A stretch of 64,000 nt of DNA. Origin: Hoplostethus atlanticus (lineage: Eukaryota; Chordata; Actinopteri; Trachichthyiformes; Trachichthyidae). Below the pieces are notes generated by a model. It worked only from the letters and a program-made list of their open reading frames with translations, ran no database searches and was not told where the DNA came from. Shown here in pieces: positions 10,401 to 21,365 of this stretch; positions within the stretch are counted from its first letter, which is position 1, and the number at the start of each line of letters is the position of its first letter. The translations under genes were made by a program, and so were the position numbers. The stretch lies in assembly GCA_034670405.1 (NCBI GenBank), contig JAXDDX010000052.1, positions 2,677,501 through 2,741,500 on the forward strand. Direction: 5' to 3'.

Positions 10401-12783
10401 GGATCGTTAACCAGCATCACTTTAACAGAGTGATGGGTCTGATGGAGGGTTACACTGCTGTGCTGGGTGGGCAAAGTGATGCTTCACAGCGCTACATTGG
10501 TAAGAATGTAATTCTTTGTTAAAAGGTATTTCTATTTGTATTTCAGATACAAAATAAGACATTTGATTTTTTTTATTAAATGTGCTAATTTCTGTGGAAG
10601 CCTGTTTCCGCCACATTAAAGAAAATGTTTGCTTAATTGCGACTTTATGTCTCACAATTCTGACTTTATTTAGCCAATCAGGCAGCGCCTCCTCTGCAGT
10701 AGCCAGAAAGCTTTACACATTGAAAATGGATGCAATCATAGAGGACTATTTTAGGCGTGGTTTCACAAACCGTGAGATCTTGTTGTTACTAGAAGAATCG
10801 CATGGTATTAAACTAAGCCAGTTCTGGAGAGAACTGAGGTGGCCTGGCTAAGCAAACTTTTTTTTTTTTTTTATGTGGCGGAAACGGGCTTCCATACATT
10901 TCACCTCTCCTAGAATAGTGTTTTTTCTCTAGTGCCAGATGATCTTTGTACCACAGATTAAAAGTTGAAAGGGAAGTTTTCTGTACAATTGAGCAGACTG
11001 ACCATAAACAGTTGCAACGGCTAGCATATATTTAGCATACCACTCCAAATATTACAATAGTATCAAAAGGGAGATGATCTAGGACTGAATGTTGACGCTG
11101 AACTTGGCCACCTCCTGCACGTCGCCATCTGGCAAACGCTAGCTGGACTTCATTCTCGATTACGTGCCAAAAATATCTCTCGCACTGTAAAGTCGTCAGT
11201 TTCACAACATAGCTTGGTTTGTACAGCGTTGACCTTTTACCTTTCACCATCCTTCAGCCCCAACAGTGCTGAAGGATGTGCCCCCCCACTCCAGGCTGAT
11301 GCAGGAGGAGATCTTCGGCCCTCTGTTGCCCATAGTGACAGTAAGTGACATGGACGATGCCATTCGCTTCGTCAACGAGCGAGAGAAACCTCTGGCGCTC
11401 TACGTCTTCTGCTCCGACAAGAAGGTGAGAGGAAGCAACTTGAAGGAAGACACGTTTGGATGCTTAAAGCCCTCTTCTCTTTTCCTCATGGGATTTTTTC
11501 CTGTTTCCCCTCTAAGGCAGTAAAAAGGATGCTGGATGAGACAACGAGTGGAGGAGTGACGGTCAACGACGTCATGATGCATTACACACTCAGCTCGCTT
11601 CCATTCGGCGGTGTTGGTACGACAGATTCAAAATGCATTTTTGTCTTTGTCATTTGTTGGATTTCATCATGGGGGGTGGTGGGCTCTCTGTCCGTTTGTG
11701 TATCCTTCAAGCATGACATCTCAGACACTGCGTTTCTTAATTTTGACAGAAATTGGGGGAATGATTTCCCCCTTTCACCAATGAGTTCCAGCATTTTCAA
11801 AATGACACTGATTGGCTCAATGGGTGTGCTACAATTACAGAGCAGAACAAGGCGACATATTACTGATTGGCCATGAGGGGGTCTGCATCATTACTGGGGT
11901 TGACATGCAAGATTTTTCTGTCAAAATCCACCCGTCATATCAGCCTAAATCACAAAGTGGGGCTGCAGCAGAGAAGAGCGTCCCATCACCACTAATTGAG
12001 ACACCATAGATTCACCCTGTTTGCCCAAATTAAATTCTGGTGTCTCTGCCCACAGGAAGTGACGAATTGAAACTTAAGAGTGAAACCCAAACTGTCTCCT
12101 AAACAACAGCAAGGGACTCACCATTGTTAGATCTTTTGTCCCCCTCATCCCTTTGGTATAAAGCATCACAGACATTACATTACAGTCATTTAGCAGACGC
12201 TTTTATCCAAAGCGATGTACAAACGTACTTGACACTATTTGGGGATTGAACCCACCACCCTGAGACTGAGAGTGTCATACTCTACCTACTGAGCTGTTCG
12301 GGCCAGATTTGTTAACATGAGCGTGCTGTGTGCCGTTCACTGACATCACGTTACAGAATTTCTGGGTTTTGAAGTTCAAACAGTTTTCTAACAGTTGCCT
12401 AGCTTTAAATCATGTTTTACATTTGAAAAAAGATTGAATTGAATGACAGAACTACTGACTTTTCCCCAGGTCAGAGCGGTATGGGCCGCTACCATGGCAA
12501 ACACACCTTCGACCAGCTCAGCCACCAGAGGGCGTGCCTTGTGAGGTCGCTGGGCATGGAGAGCGTCAACCTGTCCCGGTACCCGCCTCAGGACCGACAG
12601 CGGGCGCGCAGGGTCCGGCTTGCTCTCCGGTCGCCCATGATCGACTTCTCCAAGAGGACCTTCGTCTGGGCCGTCGTGGCTACCATCATCGGCTTCGGCC
12701 TCTTTATCACCCTGCTGGTGATTCTCCTCATAGCTGCCGGCCTCAACTGTACCTGCTGGTATTGGCGAGGGTTTTACAACTAG
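4471..12783 (+). CDS. aldh3a2: ALDH3A2-like fatty aldehyde dehydrogenase, complete nine-exon gene
   Basis: Nine coding exons with GT-AG borders keep one frame: 4471-4626, 6168-6399, 7685-7770, 8427-8635, 10142-10259, 10358-10499, 11258-11424, 11517-11616 and 12470-12783. They total 1524 nt, or 507 aa plus stop, close to the family length of about 485. The start [15 protein letters not shown] matches the usual ALDH3 N-terminus. The catalytic machinery is intact: [10 protein letters not shown] (about 183-192), the general base Glu in LELGGKSP (Glu208), the nucleophile in [11 protein letters not shown] (Cys242), EEIFGP and PFGGVG. The C-terminus has one hydrophobic membrane segment (about 468-495) followed by a short [11 protein letters not shown] tail. 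By family knowledge it oxidises long-chain fatty aldehydes (sphingolipid, ether-lipid and phytol breakdown) with NAD+. It lies 3.4 kb downstream of its paralogue, same strand. Introns carry several transposon remnants, but no frame damage is seen. Confidence 0.93.
5118..5190 (+). repeat. tRNA-derived SINE head (A and B boxes)
   Basis: The sequence begins GCCCGAACAGCTCAGTCAG and contains a B-box-like GTTCGATCCC, resembling a tRNA-Lys-type head. The acceptor stem does not close and there is no SINE body or tail. The same head occurs on the minus strand at 12172-12306 with a SINE tail, so this is a truncated SINE rather than a working tRNA gene. It sits inside the Harbinger-like element. Confidence 0.65.
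5406..5581 (-). pseudogene. Myb/SANT-like fragment of PIF/Harbinger accessory protein
   Basis: Read on the minus strand from an ATG at 5581, the sequence encodes about 40 residues including [18 protein letters not shown] stop and a one-base frame shift interrupt it before [12 protein letters not shown]. The spacing of Trp-, Leu- and Arg-rich helices resembles the Myb/SANT (MADF-like) DNA-binding protein encoded by PIF/Harbinger elements. It is too short and broken to work. Confidence 0.5.
6686..6935. repeat. Interspersed repeat, copy A (TAGCTAGC-rich)
   Basis: Segments here (AGAGGTCCTCAACTCTTGG, GAACAGCTGATT, GATTTTGTGTCTAGATAATG, GTGGCTAGTAGTCACA) recur in order at about 16743-17012 and partly at 28215-28340. 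The copies are divergent and non-coding. It lies in ALDH3 intron 2 and I do not recognise a named family. Confidence 0.5.
8195..8400 (+). repeat. Teleost interspersed repeat fragment in ALDH3 intron 3
   Basis: The run of motifs AGTATGCATTGGGTGGAAG, GGAAACACCCTGG, CAGTCCATCACAG, ACACTCACACCTA, TTTAGAATCTCCAGT and GTGGGAGGAAAC is a common fish repeat pattern. A shorter related piece is at about 24220-24295 (GGTGGAGCCTATCCCAGCAT). It is non-coding, and family identity is recalled rather than tested. Confidence 0.45.
8826..9988. mobile_element. Unclassified element with about 150-170-bp terminal inverted repeats, ALDH3 intron 4
   Basis: The arm at about 8826-8972 is the imperfect reverse complement of about 9818-9988. 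Shared blocks include GTTAAGTGATGAGAACA, AAAATCATCCATGTG, TGCTCCATGCTAAC and TTTAGCATACACTATG. In the right arm the TAGCATACACTATGTTG block is itself doubled. About 850 bp of non-coding sequence separates the arms. It looks like a non-autonomous foldback or long-TIR DNA element; no superfamily hallmark was identified. Confidence 0.5.
10595..10894 (+). mobile_element. 300-bp TIR element with integrase-type ORF fragment, ALDH3 intron 6
   Basis: The ends are TGGAAGCCTGTTTCCGCCAC and its near-perfect reverse complement, GTGGCGGAAACGGGCTTCCA, about 20-22 bp with one mismatch. Inside, an ATG at 10725 opens [20 protein letters not shown] and runs to TAA near 10851. This resembles the N-terminal helix-turn-helix of a multicopy fish protein carrying an rve-type integrase core. 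The copy is a deletion derivative keeping only the first about 40 codons. A poly(T) run precedes the right end. Confidence 0.5.
12172..12306 (-). repeat. tRNA-derived SINE with L2-type tail, ALDH3 intron 8
   Basis: On the minus strand the head is GCCCGAACAGCTCAGTAGG, with a B-box-like GGTTCAATCCC. It ends in GGATAAAAGCGTCTGCTAA ATGACTG, the 3' tail shared by many teleost SINEs and L2-type LINEs. The head matches the fragment at 5118-5190, so both belong to one SINE family. Confidence 0.75.
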
Positions 12784-13136
12784 AAAACACATCAGCTTCT
12801 TTTCATCAGAAAGATATCTACCAAAAGAAGAAAGTGTACCAGCTGCGATGGTTTCAATTTGAACTCTGAACCCACTTTGAATCCCCTAACTTCTCTTCCA
12901 ATGATAGACGCAGGACATTTGCTGTATGTCCATTTTGTGTCAAACGTCCCTCAGCATAGTGACAAACATTGTTCAAAACAACCATGCTGCAAAAAATGAG
13001 TCTCATCCTGCATTTTTTAATATTGGAACCGACTCCTTCTGTAAATGGCACTATGATCACAAATTTGACGATGAACTGAGAAACTCACAGTCTACTTATC
13101 TATGTCAAGTATTATTGTCTTGCGTGCTTTTTTCAT

Positions 13137-13142
13137 CAATAA
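13137..13142 (+). terminator. Polyadenylation signal of ALDH3 gene
   Basis: AATAAA lies 354 bp after the TAG at 12781-12783. It is the first canonical hexamer after the stop and gives a plausible 3' UTR of about 0.38 kb. Confidence 0.6.
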
Positions 13143-14689
13143 AGAGATTTGTTGATATATTACAATTTGTTGTTTTCTTCAATACCATTCTGCCTGAGCA
13201 AGTCTAAAAAGGGCTTTTCCCTCAAAGCAATATTTCACTTTGGTACAACATTTTCACTTATGTCACTCATATGCCTCTGTCGGAGCTATATGGGAGTTAA
13301 TGAACAGTCAACCAGCAATACTGGCAGCTCTGAGGATCCTTAGCCACCGATCATTTACTTTTGTTTTAAAAACCTAGTCTAGAAATATTGTTAACACATT
13401 TGCAAAAGTGTACATTTTGTCCATTTAGTGTTCAACCATTAAAGAATAAGTCATTGTGCCTGTTTGAAATTACTGATAACACTGCTTTAAAGACAGTTGG
13501 TAGTCTAGTCTTCCTCCAGTAGAAGCTGTGTGACCGTGAAGAGAAATAGGAAAGTGGGAAGAGAGGTTGGTGTTGGCTACAGTACAGAAAAGCAATCTGG
13601 AAAAACCTGCAAGGACATTCTTTTTTTTGTACCTTTATTCATTAAATTGATGTTTTTGTCAATTCATTAAAAAAATTTAATAATAATAATAAAGTAATAA
13701 TACGAATAATAATAAAAAAGATAATGCAAGTATACAGCAACATGTGGGGCAAAATACCTGTATTAGGCTATTTGAGAACCTGATTTGAATATGGACACTT
13801 CATCTGATGCTGGACAAACTAAGTTGTTCCAGCAGAGAGAGAAGGTGGGTGCGTTCCAAGCCAAAAACTGATTCTGATATATTCTGATATATAGGGCCAA
13901 TATTGGCATTCATGTCCAATGTTGGGTAATGCATTATTATTATTAGTATTTTTTTAAATTATTATTATTTCACTAAGTAGAATGTATGAATATGGGGGGG
14001 GGGGTCTGGATTATGAGTATTATGAGGGTGTGTAAAAATAATGTTTTTAGTGGGGTTTTGTTGTTTTCAAATTGGATAGGGAGTCAAAAGTCTTCTGTTT
14101 TCCATGACAACAGTCTTACTATGATGACCACAAGAGGTCACCGTCATAGACGTTTAATAGAGAATTAATGTAGATTATTGAGTGAGGATTCATACTCAGC
14201 CAAATATAACAGTAGTGATGGTAGTATTCATTTTCTAATGCAGCACCTTGCTCATCTGTCCAGTGGTTTGTGTGTGGAACAAACATATTGTTTTTAAATG
14301 GAAAAGTATTGGCAAAGTCAGATTAAAAAAAACAAAATATCTGTTTGCCTTTGGTGAAGAATAGGGTCTTAGTATGGCACTGTGTTACATGTCATAGTTG
14401 CATAACATAACTGCATGAAATAAAGGGTGTGCTGTGTGTGTTACAAAGCAAAATGGGATCTGCTGGATGCCCCTATGGAGTTAATTGAAGCAATTATATA
14501 CAGAGAATAAAGTCTGCCCTAATCTGACCAAATGCTGAGTGTGAATGCAGTTTTACCGATGTGGTACAATATAGCATGCTCATTGTGATTTAATCCCAGC
14601 CAAATTGTTATCCACAGTTACAATATAATGGGATCATATCTGGTTGCCAGATGGCAGCATTGAGCTAATGTAGGGCTGGAAACTTTTTT

Positions 14690-14838
14690 TTATTTTTTTT
14701 ATTGTATTATTTTTTATTGTATTGTAAATAGTGTGTACTTGTTGCCCTTTGCACATTCCTGCCGAGCATTGCCACTTTTCATTTCACTGCACACCCTGTG
14801 TGTGTATGTGACAAATAAAGTTCTTGAATCTTGAAACT
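14690..14838 (+). repeat. 3' tail of a CR1/L2/Rex-like LINE
   Basis: This stretch ends GTGACAAATAAAGTTCTTGAATCTTGA. It contains TTTGCACATT, CATTGCCACTTT and CATTTCACTGCACACC. The same blocks occur reverse-complemented at 59030-59150, at the 3' end of the minus-strand LINE. It is therefore a 5'-truncated copy of that family. Confidence 0.65.
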
Positions 14839-16742
14839 TTGACGACTTGACAATGAATCAAAGAGTATGAACAAATAAAGCAGCATCTTATTTCATGTAC
14901 ATTTCTTTTCTCAACTACCATTGGCCTGAGATGGGAACAATTAGGGCACGATTATTCGTTTCCCCCGTGGTTTCAAGAAAGATGGTGACCCAGGGTTTTT
15001 GCAGGACCTTTTTTTTAAAACAACAGTTCATGAGGGAAAAATGACCTCTAGAACTAAACGGTTGTCGTCTGCATTTAATTACACTGGAAAGTATTTGACT
15101 CAAACAGGATCACATTTTCCAGCTTTGTCAGTGACCCAAGTATTGTCGTTTGGCTCACTTTCTGGGATTACGAAATAACTGCATCTGTGATCAAAACATA
15201 AATGTGAGGCAGAAGTACAGAATGTCAGCTGCTGATTCTTCCATGTTAAGTAAATTATCTCAAACAGTTATTCTAACATGTTAGAACAAATATCAGTCAA
15301 TTCACATGAAGTCACAGAGGAATACTCGCTGCTGCTTTAAACCTTGTGTAACTGACTCATCCGTCACTTCCGCAATAAAGCAAAGCACTGTAGGGGTGGA
15401 TTCATAAGATTTCCACTGCACTGCAGATTAAAGTCACTTTTGTTGGTGACTTTAAAGGGGCAGTTTGAAGTTTTTTTTACTGCCCCATGGCACAACTTAG
15501 TGCCCCTTTAACCTATTTTTGTGTTTTAAGAGATTATTATTTTAGAGGATGTGATGATTTGATCACATTTGATCAGATTTAAATACTGAACCAATGAACA
15601 TAATAATTTCCCCCACCCCCTAACGTCTGTATGACTGATTGTAATTATGATATGAGGATCATCTCCTATTGCATTGTCACCCAGTGGTTGTGGCTCGATT
15701 TCACCATAGGAACCAGCAACACCTCAAATCAATACTTAAATTTATGATAAGATCGTATAACATGTGACCATTATCTGAAAACAGCTTGAAATTTAATAGT
15801 TCAATTAAAATGTGGCCCAGGGCTGGGTTGGGCGATTTCATTTAGATGTCTAGAATAGCAGGTTTTGAGAGGTCTCCAAGTTTCTGACCTCCTGTTGTGA
15901 AATGTTCCATTTCAAAATGACTCATGCACTGGCAAAAAAATACTTCTGAGGGCATATTTTCAGAGGTTTGGTGCTTGCATGTTGGTTGCCTTCTGATTAA
16001 AAGACCTATACTGTAACGTTTACTTTTGCAGAGATTTGCTCCCATTTGACCTCTAGGCATAATAAAGACTCCGCCAAAGAATGTTTGCCCTCCAGCTGCC
16101 TTATTGAATACGGCAGTTAAGCTTGACACACATAACTCCTCAATCATCCTATTGCTCTGGAAGGAGGGCTAAAAAAAAAAAAAAGCAATATTTTAAGCAG
16201 CAAAGCATTTGGCCTTAAGGCACTACATGTGTGGTACAGCATTTCTCATGTCTCCTGTCTCATTTCAGTCCTGTCTCATTTCCATCTGCATGAATAATGC
16301 ATGCTTTCTCAGCGAACGCCTTCGAAGATGAAATTTGAAATCTCAGAATTAATTCAAGAACAAGTGTTTGCATGCGTCTTGAAGTCCTTGGAGGCCAGGC
16401 AAGTGGGGGCGGGCACACAGGGGCAAACCTATCAAGAGGAGAGAGGATTAAGGGGAAATGAGTTCAAGTATTGTAGAAAAGAGGCTCTCACACTTCCACA
16501 AGGTTGCCCGAAAGGCAAGCCATGTGTATTCTTCATTTAAAAATGAAGATCACTTGAGGTACCGTTTCAAGGTACCTTGGGGAAAAAAAGAAAAAAAGAA
16601 AAAAAAGTGCCACGCCTAAGGAATTTCTGAAAAAACAAGGCAAAACTTAGCATCAGGCTAACGTGTCAGCCTTCAGAGCACCTTACGGCTACAGAGCACC
16701 ACAAAGCTAGAGAGGCCTTTCAAGTGATGTAACACATCCTCT

Positions 16743-17012
16743 GGCGGCCATATTGGAGGTCCACAGCTCTTAGGCGGCAATAGTTGCGAACAGCTGATTA
16801 CATTTCTAAATGCATGACTTGTCTCAACAGAATTGATTAGACATGGTTAATTTCTGTGCTGGTTTTGACTGGGAACAGATCATTTCACTACTTATGCATC
16901 TGATAAAGTTTAAATAATGTTAGCTTGTTAGCTAGCAAGCTATAGTTGTAAACACAACTCATTTGCACACTAGTTAACATATCTAAAACCCAGTGTTAGC
17001 AGTGGCTAGCAG
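16743..17012. repeat. Interspersed repeat, copy B
   Basis: It parallels copy A (6686-6935), with CATATTGGAGGTCCACAGCTC, GAACAGCTGATTACATTTC, TTAGCTTGTTAGCTAGC and GTGGCTAGCAGTCACAC. It is non-coding and unnamed. Confidence 0.5.
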
Positions 17013-17832
17013 TCACACTTATTTTGACTTTGCAGCCTTTTATTGTCCTTAAAAAAGCACTTTCAATAGCATTCATAACATGTCCCGCTAGCAATAACTT
17101 ACCCATTTGTTTCAAAGAATAACAATGCTAACAAGCTGTAATGAAGGACACATGCTCAAACATTTTTCCACAATTAGAGTGGCAAAGAAAAATGATATAG
17201 CATGATAGAGTAAGCAAGAGCTCATTTCATACAGGCTCTATAAATGAAAAAACCCACATTTATTTATGCCTAATTTGTGTGATTTGAACATGTTTATTTT
17301 AAGATGGAATGTAGTGGAAAATGGACACAGCCCAATTCGTATGATCACCGACTCGAATGGCTTTTGCTTTCTCATTTGTTTCTCTGGTGACCCTGATGCC
17401 TTCTTTTCCTCAATAGTCTCATTCAGTGACGGCAAACCCCTCAGGGCGCCAGGACAAAATGCAGGCTACATAGTGCAGCAGTTCAGACGTAATGGCAGAG
17501 TCATGCTGTGCTATCTCTTCTCTCCCATTGTGGCAGTGACGGACAGCTTTAAACTGCAGAAGTGGAAGTGGGGGGTAAGCCACTCCCTGACGGAATTCAT
17601 TCTTAAAAACAGACATGCAGAGGACATCATGATAATGAGGCATAATCTTGGTTATCTACTTTCCATTTCTGTTATTGTCTGTTACTGTATCTTTCCTCCC
17701 AAATTCTCTCAACCCCACCCCTCTCTTTTTGTAATCATGAGTCACTCATGATTGCTGGTCACACAAAACTAGAAATTAGCACAATTCATATGACAGAAAA
17801 AATAGCCAGTTTAAAACAATCTGAAGGTTTAA

Positions 17833-20752
17833 CCCTCCTGATGTCTTCACATTCTGTATACACCTCGTGTCCTCCGGGTCAAAATGACCCGCCTTCACTA
17901 AACCCCCAAAATAAAGCAGCTTAATTGAATTTTAAACACCAAATCTATTTTGCCTGAAGAAACAATTTGTCATTCACCACAAATTGTGTGAATACCTGAG
18001 TTTAACCTCTTCACATGGCAGAAAGACTGCATTTATTCAGGAGACACCACTCGTTTCTATGACACTGTCAAATGTTTTCTTTGTATATTATTTTTTACTG
18101 TATATGTGGTAAGCAATATTTGTGTAGTATTTCTATAGCCTAACAAAGTAGCAGAAATGGGCAAAAAGTAGTTTTGAATGCATTTTTATTTATCCCAATA
18201 AGTCAGTTATTTTATTTTATTTTTTGCCAGTGAACAATGTAATAAAATATACAAAACAAAAATGTGAACATGTGAACCAAACAACATAACTCAGTCAGCT
18301 AATTAGCACATGTAGGGCAGTATGCAAGTGCACAGCCTTTGCAGATATATCTCTTACACCTGCAGCACACAGTATGTGTTTTACAGTCCTTCTTTGGGGG
18401 GCAGAACTGACACCTCTTCCTCTTACTTGCCCCAGCTGGGGCAGTAGCGGGGACAGTGGCTGGGGCAGCTGGATCCTCAGGTCGATCATGAGATCTAGCC
18501 CTCTGAACAGCTTTCACAACTGCTGCAGAGGCTTCTGTGCGGGGGAGATGCTCCCTTCTCACGATGTATGGAGTTACAAGTGCCTTTCCCAGCTGCTCCA
18601 GGAACACCCTCCTCTTGTTCCACTTACGAGGCATCCAGGTAGGGTTGATCTCTCTCCATATCACAAAGGCATTGTAGGAGGAAACATCAATGATGTTGTG
18701 GAAGATGACCAGGGGCCAGCGGGCAGTCATCCTTCTGCAGCTGTACGTTCCAATCACCTTATCTAGGTTGTCCACACCTCCTTTGTTGCAGTTATAGTCT
18801 AGGATGATGGCTGGCTTCCTGTCCTCACGATCGCTAATGTCAGCCTCTGTGTGCAGTGTGCTCAGAAGTACCACATTCTTGTTTTTCTTTGGGAGGTAGG
18901 AAACTAGAGTGGTGGTGGGCGTGAAGGCAAACTTTGATGAGAAGACCTCTCTCTCCTTTGATGCAAGCAGTGCAGGTGGGAGCTCAGGCTTGTTCTTTCG
19001 AACTGTGCCAACCATGGTGATCTTCCTCTTCAGGAGCTGCTGTCCGAGTTCATAAGAGGTGAAGAAATTGTCACATGTGACATTGTGACCCCTCAGTCCC
19101 TCTGTCACATCAAGCACAACCCGCATCCCCTGGTTCTTCTCTGGGCCTCCACTGGTCGGCTTCCCGGTGTAGACTTGCATCTTCCAAGCGTAGCTGGATT
19201 TGGCGTCGCAGGCCACCCATGACTTGATCCCATATTTTGCTGGCTTGCTGGGCATATACTGCCGGGAAAGGACAACGACCTTTGGACAGAAGAGATTAGC
19301 ATCAGTAATTAGTATCAGTGTCACAGAAATCAATAATAATACTAATAATAATAATGCTAATAATGCTAATAATAATAATGTATTATATTTATAAAGCACT
19401 TTTCATTGTGAGACACAATCTCAAAGTGCTAAAAAAACAACACGTCAAAACTATAACAACAGAATAGTGAAAATCACTTTTATTACAGATATGAAGATAA
19501 ACATTTACCTCTGAATGGAACCAGTTGCTCATCCACTGTTACGTCAGGCCCTGGGTTGTAGAGGTATGGCAGCCGCTCCACCCACTTGTCCCAGACCTCT
19601 CTTATGGCTGCCAGTTTGTCTGTCACACGTCTTGCAGGTATCGTAGCAGTCTTGAGTAAGTGTGAAAGAGTTTGAGTGGCATCGTGGCACGGAAAATTGC
19701 CCTTCCACTCTCTGCATCCCATAGACTAGCTGTAGCCTCGCCTCGGGACCTGTATACACCTGCTAAGATTAGCAGCCCTATGTAGGCATGCAGGTCAGTC
19801 TCATCCATCTTTTTCCAGCTGTCTCCATATTTTCGAAAACCCTCCAGATTTGTCATCTCCAGGATTATTTTTTCTATTGCTGGTGTGATGAACAGGTAGA
19901 ATGTTGAGGCAATGTCATGGGCATGGGAAACGGCATATCTTGTGGGTCCTGGGGTCATCTTCATGACATGTTGTGCTGCCATCCTGCCCTGTTTGTCATA
20001 TGCTGCTGAGGACCATGCTATTTTGCTGTTTTTTGACAGGAACGTCTCTCTTTCAGCTTGAGGGATTTCTTCTTCTTCTGAAGATGATGATGCATCATGC
20101 TCTGGGTTGTATTCCTCCCCATCTTCTACTTCTGATACCTCCTCCACTTCCTCTTCTGAATCAGAGTTGTCTTGCTGGACATTTGAAAAAATCAGTTCTA
20201 GAGCCTGCTCAACAGTGAAACGCGCACTCATGGCTTCAACACAGAGAAAATTTGGGGTACTGTCATCTGCAGCACCTTTATAGCCTCTGATAGGGCCACA
20301 CAGACAAGGTAGCAATATTGTTACATTTCAATCACGAGAGCCTGTCTGTTCCCGCATTTCTCGACACTCTCATCTATAGTGCCGCCTCCTTGGGTCAGAT
20401 CCGGTCACAGGCAGTGCACTCCGCCAGTGAAGACCACATGTCTTGTCATGTTTATGTGTGCTACTGATTGATCTTAGACAGAACTAAAGCATTCTCACAT
20501 TTTTGTGGTGTGTAACTGACTCAGTCAACTCATTTTGACTGTTGGGTCATTTTGACCCGAAGACAATATTAGTACATTTTTTTGTACAGCTTACATGGAA
20601 ATATGAATAAAGGCAACATTTCACTTTTTCTAATGTTGGGGTCAATCTAGGAAAAGTCATCAAATTTCAAGTTGAAAAAATGTATTTTAGGGGATTTTTC
20701 TCTGCTGTTAAACTCAGTGGCGGGTCATTTTGACCCGAAGACATCAGGAGGG
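17833..20752 (-). mobile_element. Complete piggyBac-family DNA transposon (2920 bp)
   Basis: The two ends are a perfect 16-bp inverted repeat, CCCTCCTGATGTCTTC at 17833-17848 and its complement at 20737-20752. TTAA flanks them at 17829-17832 and 20753-20756, the diagnostic piggyBac target. Subterminal palindromes of the type GGGTCAAAATGACCC occur at 17875-17891 on the left and at 20544-20558 and 20721-20737 on the right. The minus-strand transposase between them is broken, so this copy is probably immobile unless driven in trans. Confidence 0.92.
18299..20231 (-). pseudogene. piggyBac transposase (DDE_Tnp_1_7), frameshifted
   Basis: The likely start is MSARFTVEQALELIF at 20231, followed by an acidic N-terminal stretch. 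The catalytic Asp regions of the family are visible: VTVDEQLVPFRG, VTCDNFFTSYELG and NCNKGGVDNLDKVIG. The C-terminus is a Cys-rich zinc finger (CQFC, CCRCKRYICKGC, CPTCAN) ending at TAG 18299. A GT-AG intron of 229 bp (19508 down to 19280) splits the codon after VPFR. Breaks: one extra base in a GGG run at about 19264-19266 just after the intron, and a frame loss with missing residues at about 19625-19660. The intron contains an AAT-rich repeat and a fish-repeat-like TTTATAAAGCACTTTTCA motif. Confidence 0.88.
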
Positions 20753-20756
20753 TTAA

Positions 20757-21365
20757 TGAGGTTTTAATTCAAGAGTTCAGCTAAACATGAGATTACATGC
20801 ATTTTGAGGTAGTATATGTTTGAAAATGTTGGCGCAATTACGATTAAAAGAAAATATTTTTTTAAACTTTCTTTAGACTCAAACGCTTCATGTGGACACC
20901 TACGCCATAATTTAGATGGTCAAACAAATTCAAGATTGTATCTCCAAGCTGGATTTTGAATTAGTTTGTTTTGTTTAAATATTTAATGTTTATATGCCTA
21001 TATATCTTTCTTAACATTATGCTTTACCTTTCTCTGATTCATCCATCAGCTGTCCTTTGAGCAGCGAGGCACGTGGCTCAAACGTCAAACAGCTTACTAT
21101 GGGTTCTTTTTGAAGCACCTTTTCAAGCAATTGTGCTGTCTGCATTGTATAGTACCTGCTGGTCAGTAGAGATGCCTACAGCTACATATCATTTCATTGG
21201 TCATGCTGGGACAGCATGACCAATTAGAGTTGTGTGCAGCTGTGACAGTTGACAAGTCTGTAAGAGGATTCAGCTAATCAGAAAAGGGGAGGAGTCACTT
21301 CCTTTGTCTGCCTCTGTGCTCATGCATAAGAAAGCTGTGTAAAAAAAAATCAAGAGTTAGCAACA
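20757..21365 (+). promoter_or_regulatory. Upstream region of zp3-like gene
   Basis: About 600 bp separates the piggyBac element from the zp3 start codon. A weak TATA-like CATAAG lies about 40 bp before the ATG at 21366, implying a very short 5' UTR if real. No other element can be supported. The piggyBac insertion therefore lies in the immediate upstream region of this gene. Confidence 0.3.

Larger units (their letters stand above)
13170..17828. other. Intergenic region between ALDH3 and piggyBac element
   Basis: No gene is recognised. It holds an AAT-rich simple repeat (about 13676-13730), a LINE 3' tail (14690-14838), an A/G-rich run (about 16579-16608), repeat copy B (16743-17012) and one open exon-like stretch at about 17418-17575 of unknown meaning. 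The rest is AT-rich unique sequence. Confidence 0.45.

Noticed and set aside
18374..18766. 130-codon plus-strand ORF
   Set aside because: Antisense of the piggyBac transposase C-terminal region.
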